Source: Marinifilum sp. D737
GTDB taxonomy: Bacteria; Bacteroidota; Bacteroidia; Bacteroidales; Marinifilaceae
Assembly: GCF_026672275.1 (NCBI RefSeq)
Contig: NZ_JANQCD010000019.1
Location: forward strand, 33,915 to 97,914
DNA: 64,000 nucleotides
Reading direction: 5' to 3'
In this document: positions 1 through 10,212 of the stretch, one piece after another
Numbering within the stretch: position 1 is the first letter of the stretch
Layout of the letters: each line of letters opens with the position of its first letter
The notes under the pieces: model-generated
Databases searched by the model: none
The model's input: only the letters and a program-made list of their open reading frames with translations
Told to the model about the DNA's origin: nothing
Program-made: the position numbers and the translations under genes

Positions 1-1
1 A

Positions 2-1357
2 GAAGCTTTATCCAGAGGTGGGGATTATTGCGACTTGTATTTCGAACATTCTCTTTCAAATTATGTGGGACTTCAGGATAATGATGTGAATCGTGCGGGT
101 TCTAACATTGATTACGGAGTAGGTGTTCGTGTTTTGAAAGGTGACCAAACTGGTTATGCCTTTTCTGAGGAGGTTTCTTTGGAAGCAATGAAAAAAGTAG
201 CAAAAACTGCTGCCAGCATTGCAAACGAAAGTAAAGATTTTCCTTCTATTAATCTGAATGAAAGAGTTCATCCGGAATTCTGCAAGCTAGATACTTCTTG
301 GGAAGATGTTTCAATTAAACAAAAAATCCCATATCTGCAAAAGCTGAATGATAAGATCTTTAACTTGGACGATAAGGTTGCTAAAGTTCAAATATATTTA
401 GATGATAATTCATCATACATTCTATTTGCAAATTCAGAAGGTGTGATTAGCTATGATTATAGACCTATGGTGAGTTTTATTGCCGTATGTGTTATGGAAA
501 AAGGAGATCAGCGTGAAGATTTCTATGCTTCTCGTTCCATGAGAATTGGTTATGAATATTTAACTGAGGATTTGTTAGATGGAATTGCAACAGAAGTGAT
601 CGAAGGTGCCAATAAGCAATTCGAAGCTGTAAAGCCAAAAGCCGGACAAATGGAAGTGGTTTTGGCTTCCGGAGGATCAGGTATTCTTTTGCATGAGGCT
701 ATGGGACACGCATTCGAAGCTGATTTCAATAGAAAAGAAACCTCAATTTTTAGCGATAAAATGGGTAAGAAGGTTGGTGAAGATTTCGTAACGATAATTG
801 ACGACGGAACAAATCCAAATTATAGAGGAACTCTGAATATTGACGATGAGGGAACTCTTACCCAAAAAACAAAAATGGTTGAAAATGGAGTACTAACTAG
901 CTATCTGCACGATAGAATTAGTGCCAAACATTATAATGTGGATCCAACGGGTAATGGACGACGTCAGTCCTTCAGATATGCTCCACTTCCTCGTATGAGA
1001 AATACATATATGGAGAATGGTCCTCACTCTAAGGATGATATCATCTCTAGTGTTAAGGATGGAATTTATGTAGATACATTCACAAATGGTCAGGTGCAAA
1101 TTGGAGCAGGTGACTTTACTTTCTATGTAAAATCGGGCTATTTAATTGAAAATGGTAAACTAACTAAACCAATTAAGGATGTCAACTTAATAGGTAATGG
1201 ACCGGAAGCCCTTAGTCAAATTTCAATGGTAGGAAATGATTTGAAGATTGATTGTGGTACAGGGACTTGTGGTAAAGGTGGACAAGGAGTTCCAGTTTCA
1301 ATGGGCTTGCCAACTGTCAAAGTAAATCAACTTACAGTTGGTGGAGTTAATGCTTAA
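2..1357 (+). CDS. tldD: TldD family metalloprotease subunit (5' end outside window)
   Basis: TldD-like subunit of the TldD/TldE (PmbA) zinc protease, which in Enterobacteria degrades unfolded peptides and matures microcin B17. The zinc motif HEAMGH (HExxxH) is encoded near position 692-709, within the conserved G-x-L-L-H-E-A-M-G-H-AFEAD block. The C-terminal part has the family's C-G-T-G-T-C-G-K-GGQ segment. The reading frame is open to the first base, and the residues before the first possible start (ALSRGGDYCDLYFEH) match the family, so the true start lies before the window; the TTG at 35 is not the start. The next gene is its usual partner, 45 bp downstream on the same strand, so the two are probably co-transcribed. 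Family assignment is secure; the cellular substrate is unknown. Confidence 0.93.
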   Translation, partial: EALSRGGDYCDLYFEHSLSNYVGLQDNDVNRAGSNIDYGVGVRVLKGDQTGYAFSEEVSLEAMKKVAKTAASIANESKDFPSINLNERVHPEFCKLDTSWEDVSIKQKIPYLQKLNDKIFNLDDKVAKVQIYLDDNSSYILFANSEGVISYDYRPMVSFIAVCVMEKGDQREDFYASRSMRIGYEYLTEDLLDGIATEVIEGANKQFEAVKPKAGQMEVVLASGGSGILLHEAMGHAFEADFNRKETSIFSDKMGKKVGEDFVTIIDDGTNPNYRGTLNIDDEGTLTQKTKMVENGVLTSYLHDRISAKHYNVDPTGNGRRQSFRYAPLPRMRNTYMENGPHSKDDIISSVKDGIYVDTFTNGQVQIGAGDFTFYVKSGYLIENGKLTKPIKDVNLIGNGPEALSQISMVGNDLKIDCGTGTCGKGGQGVPVSMGLPTVKVNQLTVGGVNA

Positions 1358-1402
1358 TACGCATTCTTAGTTTACATTTTATCAAATTAAAAAGCAATTT
1401 AA

Positions 1403-2719
1403 ATGAAAGACAATAAAAAAATGGAATTGGCCCAGTGGGCTTCCGAATATGCAAGCAAAAATGGAGCTAAAGAAGTTTCAGTTTCAGTTTATGATTCCAA
1501 AGAATCAGAAGTTGAAGTTAGAAAGCAAAAAATCGAAAAAATACAGGAATCTATCGAAAGTGGATTAAGTATAAAGCTCTATGTAAATGGAAAATACTCA
1601 ACTCATTCTACCAATCGATTAAAGAAAAGTGAACTAGAGAAATTTATCAATGAAGCGATACTAGGGACGAATTACTTGGCTGAAGATAAATATCGTTCAT
1701 TACCAGATCGTCACTTGTGCTATGATGGCGAAGAGAAGGATCTGAAGTTGTTTGATTCGAATTACGATTCTATTGATCCTCGTCAGAAGATTGACTTAGC
1801 CATGGCGGTTGAGGCCGAAACATTAGATATGGATGACAGAATTATTTCTGTTTCCGGCTCCTATGGAGATGGCATGTATCGAAGCTACATGGTTTTAAGT
1901 AATGGTGTTGAGGGGTATAAAGAATCAACTTCCTACTCAATTAGTGGTAGTGCATCTATAAATGGAGGTGATAGTCGTCCAAGTGATTATCATTATAATT
2001 CAGCCAGATTTTGGAATCAATTATCTGGAGAAGGAGTTGGTAAATATGCTGTAGAGAGAGCGCTACAAAAAATAGGAGCAAAGACCATAAAATCAGGAAA
2101 AATGGAAATGTTGATAGAGAACAGATCTGTTGGTCGTTTATTGGGCTCTCTTATTCAGCCATTGTATGGTCGTAATATTCAGCAAAAAAGATCATTTTTA
2201 GAGGGTAAAATTAGTCATAAGATTGCTTCCGATTTGTTAAGTATTACTGATAATCCGTTTATTGAATCAGGACGTAACTCTCGTTTATATGACAGAGATG
2301 GATTAGCTGCTCGTAAAATGACCGTGATAGAGAATGGTGTTTTACGTTCTTATTACATTGGTGATTACTACGGTAAAAAGTTGGATATGCAAGCTACAAC
2401 AAGTTCTCCTTCAAACTTGATCTTCGGCAAAGGATCTAAAGATCTTAATGGATTAACAAGGGATATGAAGGAAGGTATTTTGGTTACAGGTTTCAATGGA
2501 GGAAACTCTAATCCTGCCACAGGTGACTTTTCTGTAGGTGTAGAGGGCTTTTACGTAAAGAATGGAGAAGTTCTTCATCCAATAGTAGGGATGAATGTTT
2601 CCGGAAATCACAAGGAAATTTGGAATCAACTTATTGCATTAGGAAATGATCCTTTAACCGATCGCTCATGGCAAACACCAAGTATGCTATTTGAAGGAAT
2701 TGATTTTAGTGGATTGTAA
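1403..2719 (+). CDS. pmbA: TldE/PmbA family protease subunit
   Basis: A 438-residue TldE (PmbA) homologue, the non-metal-binding partner of TldD in the heterodimeric protease. It shows the family features: an N-terminal alpha/beta domain, no HExxxH motif, a central segment around 'GRLLGSLIQPLYGRNIQQKRSF', and a C-terminal beta region ending in a 'TPSMLFEGIDFSGL'-type tail. Length is about that of E. coli PmbA. It follows tldD after 45 bp. A hairpin at 2748-2775 lies just downstream. Assignment is by sequence character and by the tldD neighbour. Confidence 0.92.
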   Translation: MKDNKKMELAQWASEYASKNGAKEVSVSVYDSKESEVEVRKQKIEKIQESIESGLSIKLYVNGKYSTHSTNRLKKSELEKFINEAILGTNYLAEDKYRSLPDRHLCYDGEEKDLKLFDSNYDSIDPRQKIDLAMAVEAETLDMDDRIISVSGSYGDGMYRSYMVLSNGVEGYKESTSYSISGSASINGGDSRPSDYHYNSARFWNQLSGEGVGKYAVERALQKIGAKTIKSGKMEMLIENRSVGRLLGSLIQPLYGRNIQQKRSFLEGKISHKIASDLLSITDNPFIESGRNSRLYDRDGLAARKMTVIENGVLRSYYIGDYYGKKLDMQATTSSPSNLIFGKGSKDLNGLTRDMKEGILVTGFNGGNSNPATGDFSVGVEGFYVKNGEVLHPIVGMNVSGNHKEIWNQLIALGNDPLTDRSWQTPSMLFEGIDFSGL

Positions 2720-2747
2720 AATATTGTTCTAAAAATTTAAATAGTTG

Positions 2748-2785
2748 GGTCTGTTGGGATTTTGTTCCGAACAGACCTATTTTTG
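2748..2785 (+). promoter_or_regulatory. terminator-like hairpin overlapping a candidate promoter
   Basis: The arms GGTCTGTT (from 2748) and AACAGACC (ending 2777) form a hairpin followed by a T-rich run, suitable as the tldE terminator. The same T-rich run contains TATTTTTG (2778-2785), which fits the Bacteroidota -7 box TAnnTTTG, with TTG at 2754-2756 spaced 21 bp upstream. Termination of tldE and initiation of the next gene may therefore share the same bases. No experimental support. Confidence 0.4.
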
Positions 2786-2832
2786 TAATGCGAAATGATC
2801 AAACAGAATTAAACTGATTTTAATTTAAAAAT

Positions 2833-4443
2833 ATGTACTCAAAGCAATTCATCTCACTATTTCTGATTCTCTTATCATTTACATCTTATTCCAATTCTAT
2901 ATTTCAAACTAGTAAAGAAAAGAATGTAAATTATTATCTGAACTTAAAGGATAGTATCGATGATGCAAAATGGAGGAAAATAAACTCAATTACTGATTCT
3001 GTAAATCGATTAAACAAGAAAGTAAACTTAGAAGATCAATACCATTTATTTTCAAGTTTAAGCAAAGAGTATGAATATTTCGTTTACGACTCTGCTTTTC
3101 ATTATGGCAATCAGTCTTTACAAATGGCTTACCAGTTAAAGGATGCAGAGAAAATTGCAGAATCTAAATCGAATTTGGCACTGGTTTTACTCTTAAAAGG
3201 TTTATACAAAGAAACCATTGATACCATACAAACCATAAGAGGGCAAGATTTGCCTAATGAAAAAAGAATTGAATTTTATGCCGTAGCATATCGCGCATAT
3301 TATGATTTGGCAAATTCCCGGTGGGGATATTATTCACCAAAGTATAGGAAATTAGGAGATCAGTATGTTGACAAAATTGAGAAGGAGGGAAAAAACAACT
3401 TTTTTCATTACAATTTGGCTCTTGCATTAAAAAATCTAAACAATCAAAAGGATGAGCAGGCAGTAAAATATTACACTAAAGTAATGAAAGGCTTAAAACT
3501 CGATCCTCACCAAATGGCAATATGTCAGAGTGGTATGGGGGTTGCTTTAGCGAGATTAGGAAAAGCAGATGAGGCAAAAAAAGCCATCGAAAAAGCGGTA
3601 ATTGGAGATGTGTTATCGGCTACGAAAGAAACATTGGCTTCCAAAATTTTAGCTGAGATTTTGTTTTACGAAGGAGATCTTGAAAAGGCTAATAAACTAA
3701 TTGAGCAGGCAAGAAAAGATGCCGAATTTTATGGTAGCGATGTACGCAGGTTGGAAATATCTTTCATTCAACCAGATATTGATGCAGCCGTTGTTGGAGA
3801 GCTGGAGAAAGAAAAAAAGCAGGTTGTAATCATTGGTATTGTTATTTCGGTGCTGCTAATTGTAATTATTATACTGGCAATTGTATTCTTTAAACAGTTA
3901 CAAGAGTTAAAAAAGGTTAGAAAGGAAATTGGCGAGCGCAACGAAAACCTTAGAATCGTAAACGAAAGTTTAAGAGAGGTAAGTAGAATAAAGGAGGAGT
4001 ATGTTGGGTATTATTTTAATTTCAGTTCTCAGTTTATTGAGAAGATGGAAGGGATGAAAAAGGCCATATCCCGACAGTTAATGACAAAACAATACGATGC
4101 GATTCAATTGGAATTAAAAAATTACAATCCCAAAAAAGAACGGCAATTGCTATTCGAAGATTTTGACAGAATTTTCTTAAAACTGTTTCCTGATTTTGTG
4201 AAGCGATTCAATTTATTGTTTGAGGAATCCGAAAGGATAATCCTAAAAGATTCTCATTGTCTAAATACAGATTTAAGAATATTCGCTTTAATAAGATTGG
4301 GTGTAAACGATAATGAAAAAATAGCTAGTATTTTAAACTTCTCCGTAAATACAATTTATACCTATAAAACGAGAATCAAGAACAGATCACTCATCTCAAA
4401 TGATGAGTTCGAGGCGAAAATCATGGAAATTAAGTCGGTTTAA
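2833..4443 (+). CDS. SusR-like membrane regulator (TPR, one TM, DUF6377/HTH)
   Basis: A 536-residue protein with an N-terminal signal/anchor (about residues 4-20), a helical TPR-like region (about 60-310), a strong transmembrane helix (about 333-355, rich in I/V/L), a coiled coil (about 358-385), and a C-terminal cytoplasmic domain ending in a LuxR-type helix-turn-helix ('RIFALIRLGVNDNEKIASILNFSVNTIY', in part). This architecture matches the Bacteroidota TPR/DUF6377 regulators; SusR of Bacteroides thetaiotaomicron, which senses maltose/starch in the periplasm, is my recollection of the closest characterised type. The next gene is a GH97 alpha-glucosidase like SusB, which supports a role as an alpha-glucan-responsive activator. 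The exact ligand is not visible. Confidence 0.8.
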   Translation: MYSKQFISLFLILLSFTSYSNSIFQTSKEKNVNYYLNLKDSIDDAKWRKINSITDSVNRLNKKVNLEDQYHLFSSLSKEYEYFVYDSAFHYGNQSLQMAYQLKDAEKIAESKSNLALVLLLKGLYKETIDTIQTIRGQDLPNEKRIEFYAVAYRAYYDLANSRWGYYSPKYRKLGDQYVDKIEKEGKNNFFHYNLALALKNLNNQKDEQAVKYYTKVMKGLKLDPHQMAICQSGMGVALARLGKADEAKKAIEKAVIGDVLSATKETLASKILAEILFYEGDLEKANKLIEQARKDAEFYGSDVRRLEISFIQPDIDAAVVGELEKEKKQVVIIGIVISVLLIVIIILAIVFFKQLQELKKVRKEIGERNENLRIVNESLREVSRIKEEYVGYYFNFSSQFIEKMEGMKKAISRQLMTKQYDAIQLELKNYNPKKERQLLFEDFDRIFLKLFPDFVKRFNLLFEESERIILKDSHCLNTDLRIFALIRLGVNDNEKIASILNFSVNTIYTYKTRIKNRSLISNDEFEAKIMEIKSV

Positions 4444-4636
4444 ACGGATATTTGATCTATATGCCATCTATATTTTGTAGTGCCTTGTTTTGGCGGAAGT
4501 GTCATGTTATCAGGTGTTAGTGTTTTTATTGCTGTGTTTGATTTCTATATTTTGGGTTTGTTTTTAGATATTGATTAACTTCTACTGTTATTTTGAAGTC
4601 GAAGAAAACAGATTAACTAAATCAATAAACTCAGCA

Positions 4637-6715
4637 ATGAAAATTAAATCAATTCAAAGTTTGTTAATTGGTTGCTTGATGATATTAGCATCATGTACCA
4701 ATGGGAAAATGACAACCCAAGTATCATCACCAGATGGTAAAATTGGGGTAGAAGTGAGTATGGTAGAAGGCCAGGCTACTTACCAGGTTTCGTATAATGG
4801 TAAACCAGTAATTGAACCTTCATCAATGGGATTTGACTTTAAGAACCTGCCAGCCATTGAAAAAGGTTGGGAAATTGTGGAATCAGAAATTTCATCGAGC
4901 AATTCCAGCTGGGAAATGCAATGGGGAGAGAAACGAGTTGTAGTTGATAATTTTAATCAATTAAAACTGAGTTTGGAAGAACAACAAGCTCCAAACAGAA
5001 AAATGAACATCGTATTTAAAGTTTATAACGATGGTTTGGGATTTCGTTATGAGTTCCCTGAGCAAGATGCGATGAAGGAAGTATTGATTACGGAGGAAAA
5101 TACTCAATTTAATTTGACAGGAGACCATAAAACATGGTGGATTCCTGGCGATTGGGATATTTATGAGCATTTGTACAATACAACAATGTTTTCGGAAATT
5201 GATGCTACAAAATTGAGAAATCATGCAAGTTTAGCGCAAACATCTATTCCAAATAATGCTGTGAATACTCCGGTTTCGATGAAAACTAATGATGGTGTTT
5301 ACTTAAGTTTCCACGAAGCAAACTTAACGGATTACTCAGGAATGACCTTAAAAGTAAACAAGGAAGACATGATGTGGGAATCTTGTTTGGTTGGATCATT
5401 AAATAACGATTACAAAGTAAAACGTAGCGTTCCGTTTAATACCCCTTGGAGAACCATTCAAATTGCTGAGAAAGCAGGTGATTTAATTGAATCGGATCTG
5501 ATTGTAAATTTGAACGAACCAAATAAAATTGGTAAGGTTGATTACTTTAAGCCAATGAAATATGTAGGCATCTGGTGGGACATGCACTTGGGAACCAAGA
5601 CCTGGGATAAAGCAAGTGGACGCCATGGTGCTACTACCGAATATGCAAAAGAATTAATCGATTTCGCTTCAGAAAATAATCTTGGCGGTATTTTGGTTGA
5701 AGGTTGGAATACCGGATGGGAACATTGGATTGGTTTTGAGGATCGTGAAGGTGTTTTTGATTTCGTAACTCCTTATCCTGATTACGATTTAGCCGAAGTG
5801 GTTCGTTATGGAAAATCAAAAGGTGTTGAGTTAATCATGCACCACGAAACATCGGCTGCTCCACGTACTTACGACCAGCAAATGGATACTGCCTACCATT
5901 TAATGAATTCGTTGGGAATTCACTCTGTGAAAACCGGTTATGTAGGAAAGATTATTCCTAAAGGAGAGTTCCATCACGGGCAATGGATGGTGAATCACTA
6001 CAGAAGAGCTTTGGTAAAAGGAGCTGAGAACAAGATTGCCATTAATGCTCACGAGCCAATTAAAGCTACAGGTTTACGTCGTACTTATCCAAATGCGATT
6101 GCAAGAGAAGGTCTTCGCGGACAAGAATTTAATGCTTGGTCTTCTGATGGAGGAAATCCGGCAGAACACTTGCCAATTGTTGCATTTACACGTATGTTAT
6201 CAGGACCTATTGATTACACTCCAGGTATTTTCAATATCAAATTGGAACCATATAAAAAAGAGAACCAGGTTAATACTACATTGGCTCACCAATTGGCTTT
6301 GTATGTTGTGATTAACAGTCCTATTCAGATGGTGCCCGATTTGATTGAAAGTTATAAAGGAAACGATGCATTCCAATTTATCCGTGATGTTGCTGTAAAC
6401 TGGGAGCAAACAAAAGTATTGAATGGTGAGATTGGTGATTTTGTTACCATCGCACGTCAGGACCGTGAATCGAATAATTGGTTTGTAGGTGCTATTACCG
6501 ACGAAAATGCTCGTGATATGAAAGTTGCTCTGGATTTCTTGCCAGCAGGTAAAAAATATATGGCTACTCTATATGTGGATGGTGATAATGCACATTGGGA
6601 TAAAAACCCTACTGAATACAAGATTGAAAATATGGAAGTTGATCACACTTCTGAATTGAACCTAAAATTGGCTGCAGGTGGTGGAGCAGCAATTAGTTTG
6701 ATTGAAATGAAGTAG
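4637..6715 (+). CDS. GH97 alpha-glucosidase (SusB-type, inverting), lipoprotein
   Basis: Glycoside hydrolase family 97, about 692 residues from the ATG at 4637. That start is chosen because it gives a clean lipoprotein signal with the lipobox LASC; an in-frame ATG at 4571 would add 22 residues before the signal. The N-terminal beta-sandwich is followed by the (beta/alpha)8 barrel. The motif HHETS (Glu at 5846-5848) matches SusB Glu439 and NAHE (Glu at 6053-6055) matches the general acid Glu508, as remembered from the B. thetaiotaomicron enzyme. This is the inverting alpha-glucosidase pattern rather than the retaining alpha-galactosidase pattern. It probably trims alpha-linked glucose from oligosaccharides in the periplasm. 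The SusR-like regulator lies upstream, but no SusC/SusD is adjacent. Confidence 0.93.
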   Translation: MKIKSIQSLLIGCLMILASCTNGKMTTQVSSPDGKIGVEVSMVEGQATYQVSYNGKPVIEPSSMGFDFKNLPAIEKGWEIVESEISSSNSSWEMQWGEKRVVVDNFNQLKLSLEEQQAPNRKMNIVFKVYNDGLGFRYEFPEQDAMKEVLITEENTQFNLTGDHKTWWIPGDWDIYEHLYNTTMFSEIDATKLRNHASLAQTSIPNNAVNTPVSMKTNDGVYLSFHEANLTDYSGMTLKVNKEDMMWESCLVGSLNNDYKVKRSVPFNTPWRTIQIAEKAGDLIESDLIVNLNEPNKIGKVDYFKPMKYVGIWWDMHLGTKTWDKASGRHGATTEYAKELIDFASENNLGGILVEGWNTGWEHWIGFEDREGVFDFVTPYPDYDLAEVVRYGKSKGVELIMHHETSAAPRTYDQQMDTAYHLMNSLGIHSVKTGYVGKIIPKGEFHHGQWMVNHYRRALVKGAENKIAINAHEPIKATGLRRTYPNAIAREGLRGQEFNAWSSDGGNPAEHLPIVAFTRMLSGPIDYTPGIFNIKLEPYKKENQVNTTLAHQLALYVVINSPIQMVPDLIESYKGNDAFQFIRDVAVNWEQTKVLNGEIGDFVTIARQDRESNNWFVGAITDENARDMKVALDFLPAGKKYMATLYVDGDNAHWDKNPTEYKIENMEVDHTSELNLKLAAGGGAAISLIEMK

Positions 6716-6817
6716 TTTTTAATACTCTTTTTATTAAAAATATTATTTCGAGTATTATGCCGATAGTTGTTTGATATTGAGTATAAAACTTTACGCAAAT
6801 CGGAAATAAATCATTTT

Positions 6818-6853
6818 AAGTGGCATTCTTCTCGGAGGATGCCACTTTTTTTG
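6818..6853 (+). terminator. rho-independent terminator after GH97
   Basis: Arms AAGTGGCAT and ATGCCACTT (9 bp, perfect) with a 12-base loop, followed by a T run. It lies about 100 bp after the GH97 stop codon. Confidence 0.8.
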
Positions 6854-6909
6854 TAGTTTCACTACATCAATTTTTTAATTGAGATCCTTAATTCACAAAT
6901 ACTAGTAAC

Positions 6910-9900
6910 ATGCTAAAAATCAGATTGAGAATTGGTGTATTGTTCATCGTTCTTATGAGCATTATTGGAAGTGCTCATGCAAAAGAGGATGTTCGTTTAT
7001 TGCGATATCCTGATATTAATAACAATTTAATCGCATTTGTGTATGCTGGCGATATTTGGACTGTAGATTCAAATGGTGGCGATGCAACACGTTTAACTTC
7101 TCATATGGGAATGGAATTGTTCCCTAAAATTTCTCCTGATGGAAAATGGATTGCCTTCTCTGGTGAATATTCAGGAAGCCGTCAGGTGTATGTAATGCCT
7201 GCAACAGGAGGTACTCCAAAACAGTTAACTTATTACAATTCGGTGGGTTTAATGCCACCACGTGGAGGTTTCGATAATGTTGTTCTGGACTGGACACCAG
7301 ATAGTAAATCTATTTTGGTACGTATGAATCGTACTGCTTTTGGTGAAAGAAATGGTAAATACTTTAAAGTGGGTATTGATGGAGGAATGGAAGAAGAACT
7401 TCAAATTCCGGAAGGTGGATTTGGTGTATTCTCGCCTGATGCCAGTAAAATGTGTTTTGCCCCAATTAGCCGTGAATTTCGTACCTGGAAGAGATACAAA
7501 GGCGGGCGTGCAGCAGATCTTTGGATTTATGATTTAGAGAAGGATCAATCGGAAAGAATAACGAAGTTTGTTGGTTCCGATCAAATTCCTTCATGGTACA
7601 AGAATGCCATTTACTTTGCTTCTGATCGTGATTTGAAACTGAATATTTACAAGTATGATGTAGATAGCAAGAATTTAACTCAAATGACACATCACAAGAA
7701 TTTTGATGTGATGTGGCCATCGGGAGAGAATGGACAAATTGCCTATGAAAATGGAGGACAACTATACAAATTAAATCTTGAAACAGGTAAGGAAGAACGC
7801 GTAGTTGTAAATATCAATTTCGACAATCCAAACACATTGCCATTCTACAAAAATGTGAAAGGATTCATTGAGAATTGGGCTGTTTCTCCTTCAGGAAAAC
7901 GTGCTTTATTCGATGCTCGTGGTGATATTTTCTCTGTTCCGGCTAAAAATGGATCTACAATTAATTTAACGCAAACACAAGGCGTTAGAGAAATGTCACC
8001 AAGCTGGTCACCAAATGGAAAATACATTTCATATTACTCTGATGCTACAGGTGAGTATGAAATCTATTTATTGGAAAACAAGAAAGGAGCCAAGGCAAAA
8101 CAAATTACCAAAGGATCTTCTTCTTGGATGTATCAACCAAAGTGGACTCCGGATAGCAAACATATGGTTTTCTTCGATCGCAGTTTAAAATTGAAGTTGG
8201 TTAATGTTGAAACTGGCGAATTAAAAGTAATTGATAAAGCAGAGAGAAATGAAATTAGAGATTTCTCGCTTTCACCAGATTCAGACTGGATTGCCTACGT
8301 AAAAGATAGCTCGAACGGGCAGGGTGCAATTTGGGTTTATCAAGTTTCAACAGGGAAGAAACATGCTTTAACCAATGATACCTTTGGCGATTCTTCTCCT
8401 GTATTCTCTAAAGATGGAAACTTTATGTATTTCCTATCGAATAGAGATTTTAACCTTGATTTTTCAAGCTTTGAGTTCAATTACTTGTATAACAATGCAA
8501 CTCGCATTTATGCAATGGCTTTAAAAGCTGATGGACCAAAATTATTCCCTCTAAAGAATGATGTAGAGGAGTACAAGGAAGAGGTGAAAGCAGAAGCCTC
8601 AAAGTCAAAGAAAAAAGCCAAAGGTGATGCTGCAAAAGAGCAGAAACTGAAAGTGAAAATTGATTTGGATGGCATTAACAATCGCATCGTTGCATTCCCG
8701 GTATCATCAGGAAACTACAGTGGATTACAGCCTGTGGAAGATGGAATTTTGTACAGAACCAATGGTAGTTTGCACCACTACATGGTAAAGAAAGAAAAGG
8801 ATGAGGTGATTTTGAAGTCTGTTTCTTCTTATGAATTAACAGCAGATGGAAACAAGATCATGTACCGTTCTGGAGCAACTTATGGCATTACAGATTTATC
8901 AACAGGTCAGGCACCAAAGGCTGGAGCATTGGATCTTGATGATATGGAAATGAAGATTGATCCTGTTAAAGAATGGAATCAAATCTATACCGATGGTTGG
9001 AGAATCTTTAGGGATTATTTCTATGTAGAAAACATTCATGGTGTTGATTGGGCGAAAATTAAGGCTGATTATGAGCCGATGGTGAAAGACCTGGGACACC
9101 GTGCGGATTTGGATTACATTTTAGGTGAAATCATTTCTGAGACGAATACAGGCCATGCCTACGTGAATTATGGGGATTTTGAAAAAGTAAAATCAGTTCA
9201 AACTGGCTTATTGGGCGCAAAACTAAAAGCTGATTTGAAAAATGGTAGATACATCATCTCAAAAATCTACGATGGTGAAAACTGGAATTCATCTCGTCGT
9301 TCTCCTTTAACTGAGCAAGGTGTAAATGTGAAAGAAGGTCAGTACTTAATTAGCATTAATGGACAAGATGTTACCACCAAGGTAAATCCATACTTGTACC
9401 TTGAGAATATGGTAGGCAAGAGAGTTGAGATTACAGTGAACGCTACACCAAGTGTAAGGGGAGCTAAAACCTACACCATTAAACCAATAGCCAGCGAATT
9501 GGAGTTAATTTACCTGGATTGGGTGAACGAACGTAGAGCAATGGTTGAAAAATTGTCAGGCGGAAAAATTGGGTACATTCATGTTCCGAACACGGCTGTA
9601 GAAGGTAATCGTGAACTGCATAGAGGGATGTATGCATATCACGATAAGGAAGCATTGATTATTGATGATCGTTACAATGGTGGAGGATTTATTCCTGATC
9701 ATATGGCAGATTTATTGGATCGAGATGTGCTTTCATACTGGCACTTACGTGGATTGGAGCCTTGGAAAACACCTGGAGTAGCTCACGATGGACCTAAAGC
9801 GATGTTGATTAACCATTACTCTTCATCAGGTGGAGATGCATTCCCATATTTCTTCCGCAAAAAAGGTTTGGGTAAACTAATTGGTACTCGTACCTGGGGA

Positions 9901-10191
9901 GGATTAGTTGGTATGTCAGGCAACGCAGGGTTAGTTGATGGTGGTTATATTGCCGTTCCTCGTTTCGGTATTTTCGATGAAAACCAAAATTGGATTATCG
10001 AAGGAGTGGGTGTTTATCCTGATTTCGAGGTGTACGATGAACCGCATTTGGTAGCGAAAGGAATTGATCCTTGTATTAAAAAAGCTGTAGAAGAGTTGTT
10101 AAAAGAACTGGAAAATCAGCCAGCTAAGAAAAAAGTAACTCCACCTGCTGATCCTAACCGATCGGAGTGGATTGAAGAAGATATCAAATAG
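6910..10191 (+). CDS. Tricorn protease homologue (S41 family)
   Basis: A 1093-residue exported homologue of the archaeal tricorn protease. There is a Sec signal peptide ending near 'GSAHA', then two WD40/PD40-type beta-propellers (about residues 30-640, with repeated 'SPDGKWIAFSG', 'TPDSKSILV', 'SPNGKYISYYS' units). A charged Lys/Glu-rich loop follows (about 560-580), then the tricorn C1 domain (about 690-760, with TNTGHAYV), a PDZ domain (about 765-860), and the S41 catalytic core. The probable nucleophile is the last Ser of 'NHYSSSGGDAFP' (codon at 9826). In archaea tricorn trims proteasome products; here the signal peptide suggests periplasmic peptide digestion. It is single-gene, bounded by terminators on both sides. 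Confidence 0.93.
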   Translation: MLKIRLRIGVLFIVLMSIIGSAHAKEDVRLLRYPDINNNLIAFVYAGDIWTVDSNGGDATRLTSHMGMELFPKISPDGKWIAFSGEYSGSRQVYVMPATGGTPKQLTYYNSVGLMPPRGGFDNVVLDWTPDSKSILVRMNRTAFGERNGKYFKVGIDGGMEEELQIPEGGFGVFSPDASKMCFAPISREFRTWKRYKGGRAADLWIYDLEKDQSERITKFVGSDQIPSWYKNAIYFASDRDLKLNIYKYDVDSKNLTQMTHHKNFDVMWPSGENGQIAYENGGQLYKLNLETGKEERVVVNINFDNPNTLPFYKNVKGFIENWAVSPSGKRALFDARGDIFSVPAKNGSTINLTQTQGVREMSPSWSPNGKYISYYSDATGEYEIYLLENKKGAKAKQITKGSSSWMYQPKWTPDSKHMVFFDRSLKLKLVNVETGELKVIDKAERNEIRDFSLSPDSDWIAYVKDSSNGQGAIWVYQVSTGKKHALTNDTFGDSSPVFSKDGNFMYFLSNRDFNLDFSSFEFNYLYNNATRIYAMALKADGPKLFPLKNDVEEYKEEVKAEASKSKKKAKGDAAKEQKLKVKIDLDGINNRIVAFPVSSGNYSGLQPVEDGILYRTNGSLHHYMVKKEKDEVILKSVSSYELTADGNKIMYRSGATYGITDLSTGQAPKAGALDLDDMEMKIDPVKEWNQIYTDGWRIFRDYFYVENIHGVDWAKIKADYEPMVKDLGHRADLDYILGEIISETNTGHAYVNYGDFEKVKSVQTGLLGAKLKADLKNGRYIISKIYDGENWNSSRRSPLTEQGVNVKEGQYLISINGQDVTTKVNPYLYLENMVGKRVEITVNATPSVRGAKTYTIKPIASELELIYLDWVNERRAMVEKLSGGKIGYIHVPNTAVEGNRELHRGMYAYHDKEALIIDDRYNGGGFIPDHMADLLDRDVLSYWHLRGLEPWKTPGVAHDGPKAMLINHYSSSGGDAFPYFFRKKGLGKLIGTRTWGGLVGMSGNAGLVDGGYIAVPRFGIFDENQNWIIEGVGVYPDFEVYDEPHLVAKGIDPCIKKAVEELLKELENQPAKKKVTPPADPNRSEWIEEDIK

Positions 10192-10212
10192 TAAGTGTAT
10201 CGATATTAGAGG

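Noticed and set aside
35..1357. TTG at position 35 as the tldD start
   Set aside because: The frame stays open upstream to base 2 and encodes family-matching residues, so the gene begins before the window.
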